From DASXBA01 sp036406475 (GTDB taxonomy: Bacteria; Actinomycetota; Thermoleophilia; Solirubrobacterales; Thermoleophilaceae), in the NCBI GenBank assembly GCA_036406475.1, contig DASXBA010000176.1, positions 1 to 5,463 on the forward strand: a DNA stretch of 5,463 nucleotides, written 5' to 3'. A program made the translations under genes and the position numbers. The notes below the pieces were generated by a model, which was given only the letters and a program-made list of their open reading frames with translations, did not search any database and was not told the DNA's origin. Within the stretch, counting starts at the first letter, position 1. Each line of letters begins with the position of its first letter. Shown piece by piece: positions 5,309 to 5,463 of this stretch.

Positions 5309-5463
5309 TCACGAGCGGCCGACCTGCGCGTGCCGGAAGCAGCCGACCAGGTGGTCGTTGACGAGCCCGCACGCCTGCATCAGCGAGTAGCACGTCGTCG
5401 GCCCGACGATGCGGAAACCGCGGCGCTTGAGCTCCTTCGACATCGCCCGGGACTCCTCGGTCT
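5309..5463 (-). CDS. tag: DNA-3-methyladenine glycosylase I, C-terminal part (gene runs off the right edge)
   Basis: The enzyme removes 3-methyladenine from alkylated DNA, starting base excision repair (EC 3.2.2.20). Only the last 50 codons are in the window, read leftwards to a TGA at 5311-5309; the N terminus and most of the catalytic domain lie beyond base 5463. The visible part has the family's C-terminal block: SKELKRRGFRIVGPTTCYS followed by LMQACGLVNDHLVGC. The His of NDH and the Cys four residues later match the C-terminal zinc ligands of E. coli Tag (H175 and C179). The short tail FRHAQVGRS ends the protein. It converges on the lipA operon with one base between the two stop codons, so it belongs to a different transcription unit. 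Confidence 0.93.
   Translation of the reverse strand, partial: TEESRAMSKELKRRGFRIVGPTTCYSLMQACGLVNDHLVGCFRHAQVGRS

Noticed and set aside
1..5463. CRISPR arrays, tRNA or rRNA genes, insertion sequences, phage or defence genes
   Set aside because: I saw no regularly spaced repeats, RNA gene cores, transposase motifs or terminal inverted repeats; almost all of the window is assigned to coding sequence.

Overview
This is a GC-rich, gene-dense chromosomal window with GTG and TTG starts alongside ATG and many stop/start overlaps. The gene content (E2, LipB, LipA, a TMEM175-like channel and a secreted four-cysteine protein) suggests a high-GC actinobacterium, perhaps of the Thermoleophilia (Gaiellales or Solirubrobacterales) type. 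That taxonomic guess is inference from style and remembered homologues; there is no rRNA or marker gene here to confirm it.

Layout: eight complete genes run left to right on the + strand, after the last codons of an upstream gene. They are a 2-oxo acid dehydrogenase E2 acyltransferase (27-1586), a VOC/glyoxalase-fold protein (1594-2013), a YCII-domain protein (about 2006-2326), lipoyl(octanoyl) transferase LipB (2360-3049), an exported four-cysteine protein of unknown family (3046-3558), a TMEM175-type membrane protein (3560-4171), lipoyl synthase LipA (4181-5101) and a small acidic protein (5104-5307). On the - strand, converging from the right edge, lies the C-terminal part of DNA-3-methyladenine glycosylase I (5309-5463). 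No gap between genes exceeds 33 bp, so no stretch of 300 bases is unassigned.

How it fits together: the E2 subunit carries a lipoyl domain whose lysine must be lipoylated. LipB moves octanoate from acyl carrier protein to that lysine, and LipA inserts the two sulfurs. The window therefore holds a lipoate-dependent enzyme and its de novo cofactor assembly enzymes in one apparent transcription unit. The VOC, YCII, secreted and TMEM175-like genes are interleaved with no obvious biochemical link. The only sizeable same-strand gap (2327-2359, before lipB) contains a short palindrome and is the likeliest place for regulation or for a dispersed repeat.

Most of the window is ordinary housekeeping metabolism and I see no clear new system. 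The points most worth a second look are the secreted four-cysteine family, the small protein after lipA with two competing starts, a strong hairpin with a UUCG loop inside lipB, and the palindromes around the YCII-lipB junction.
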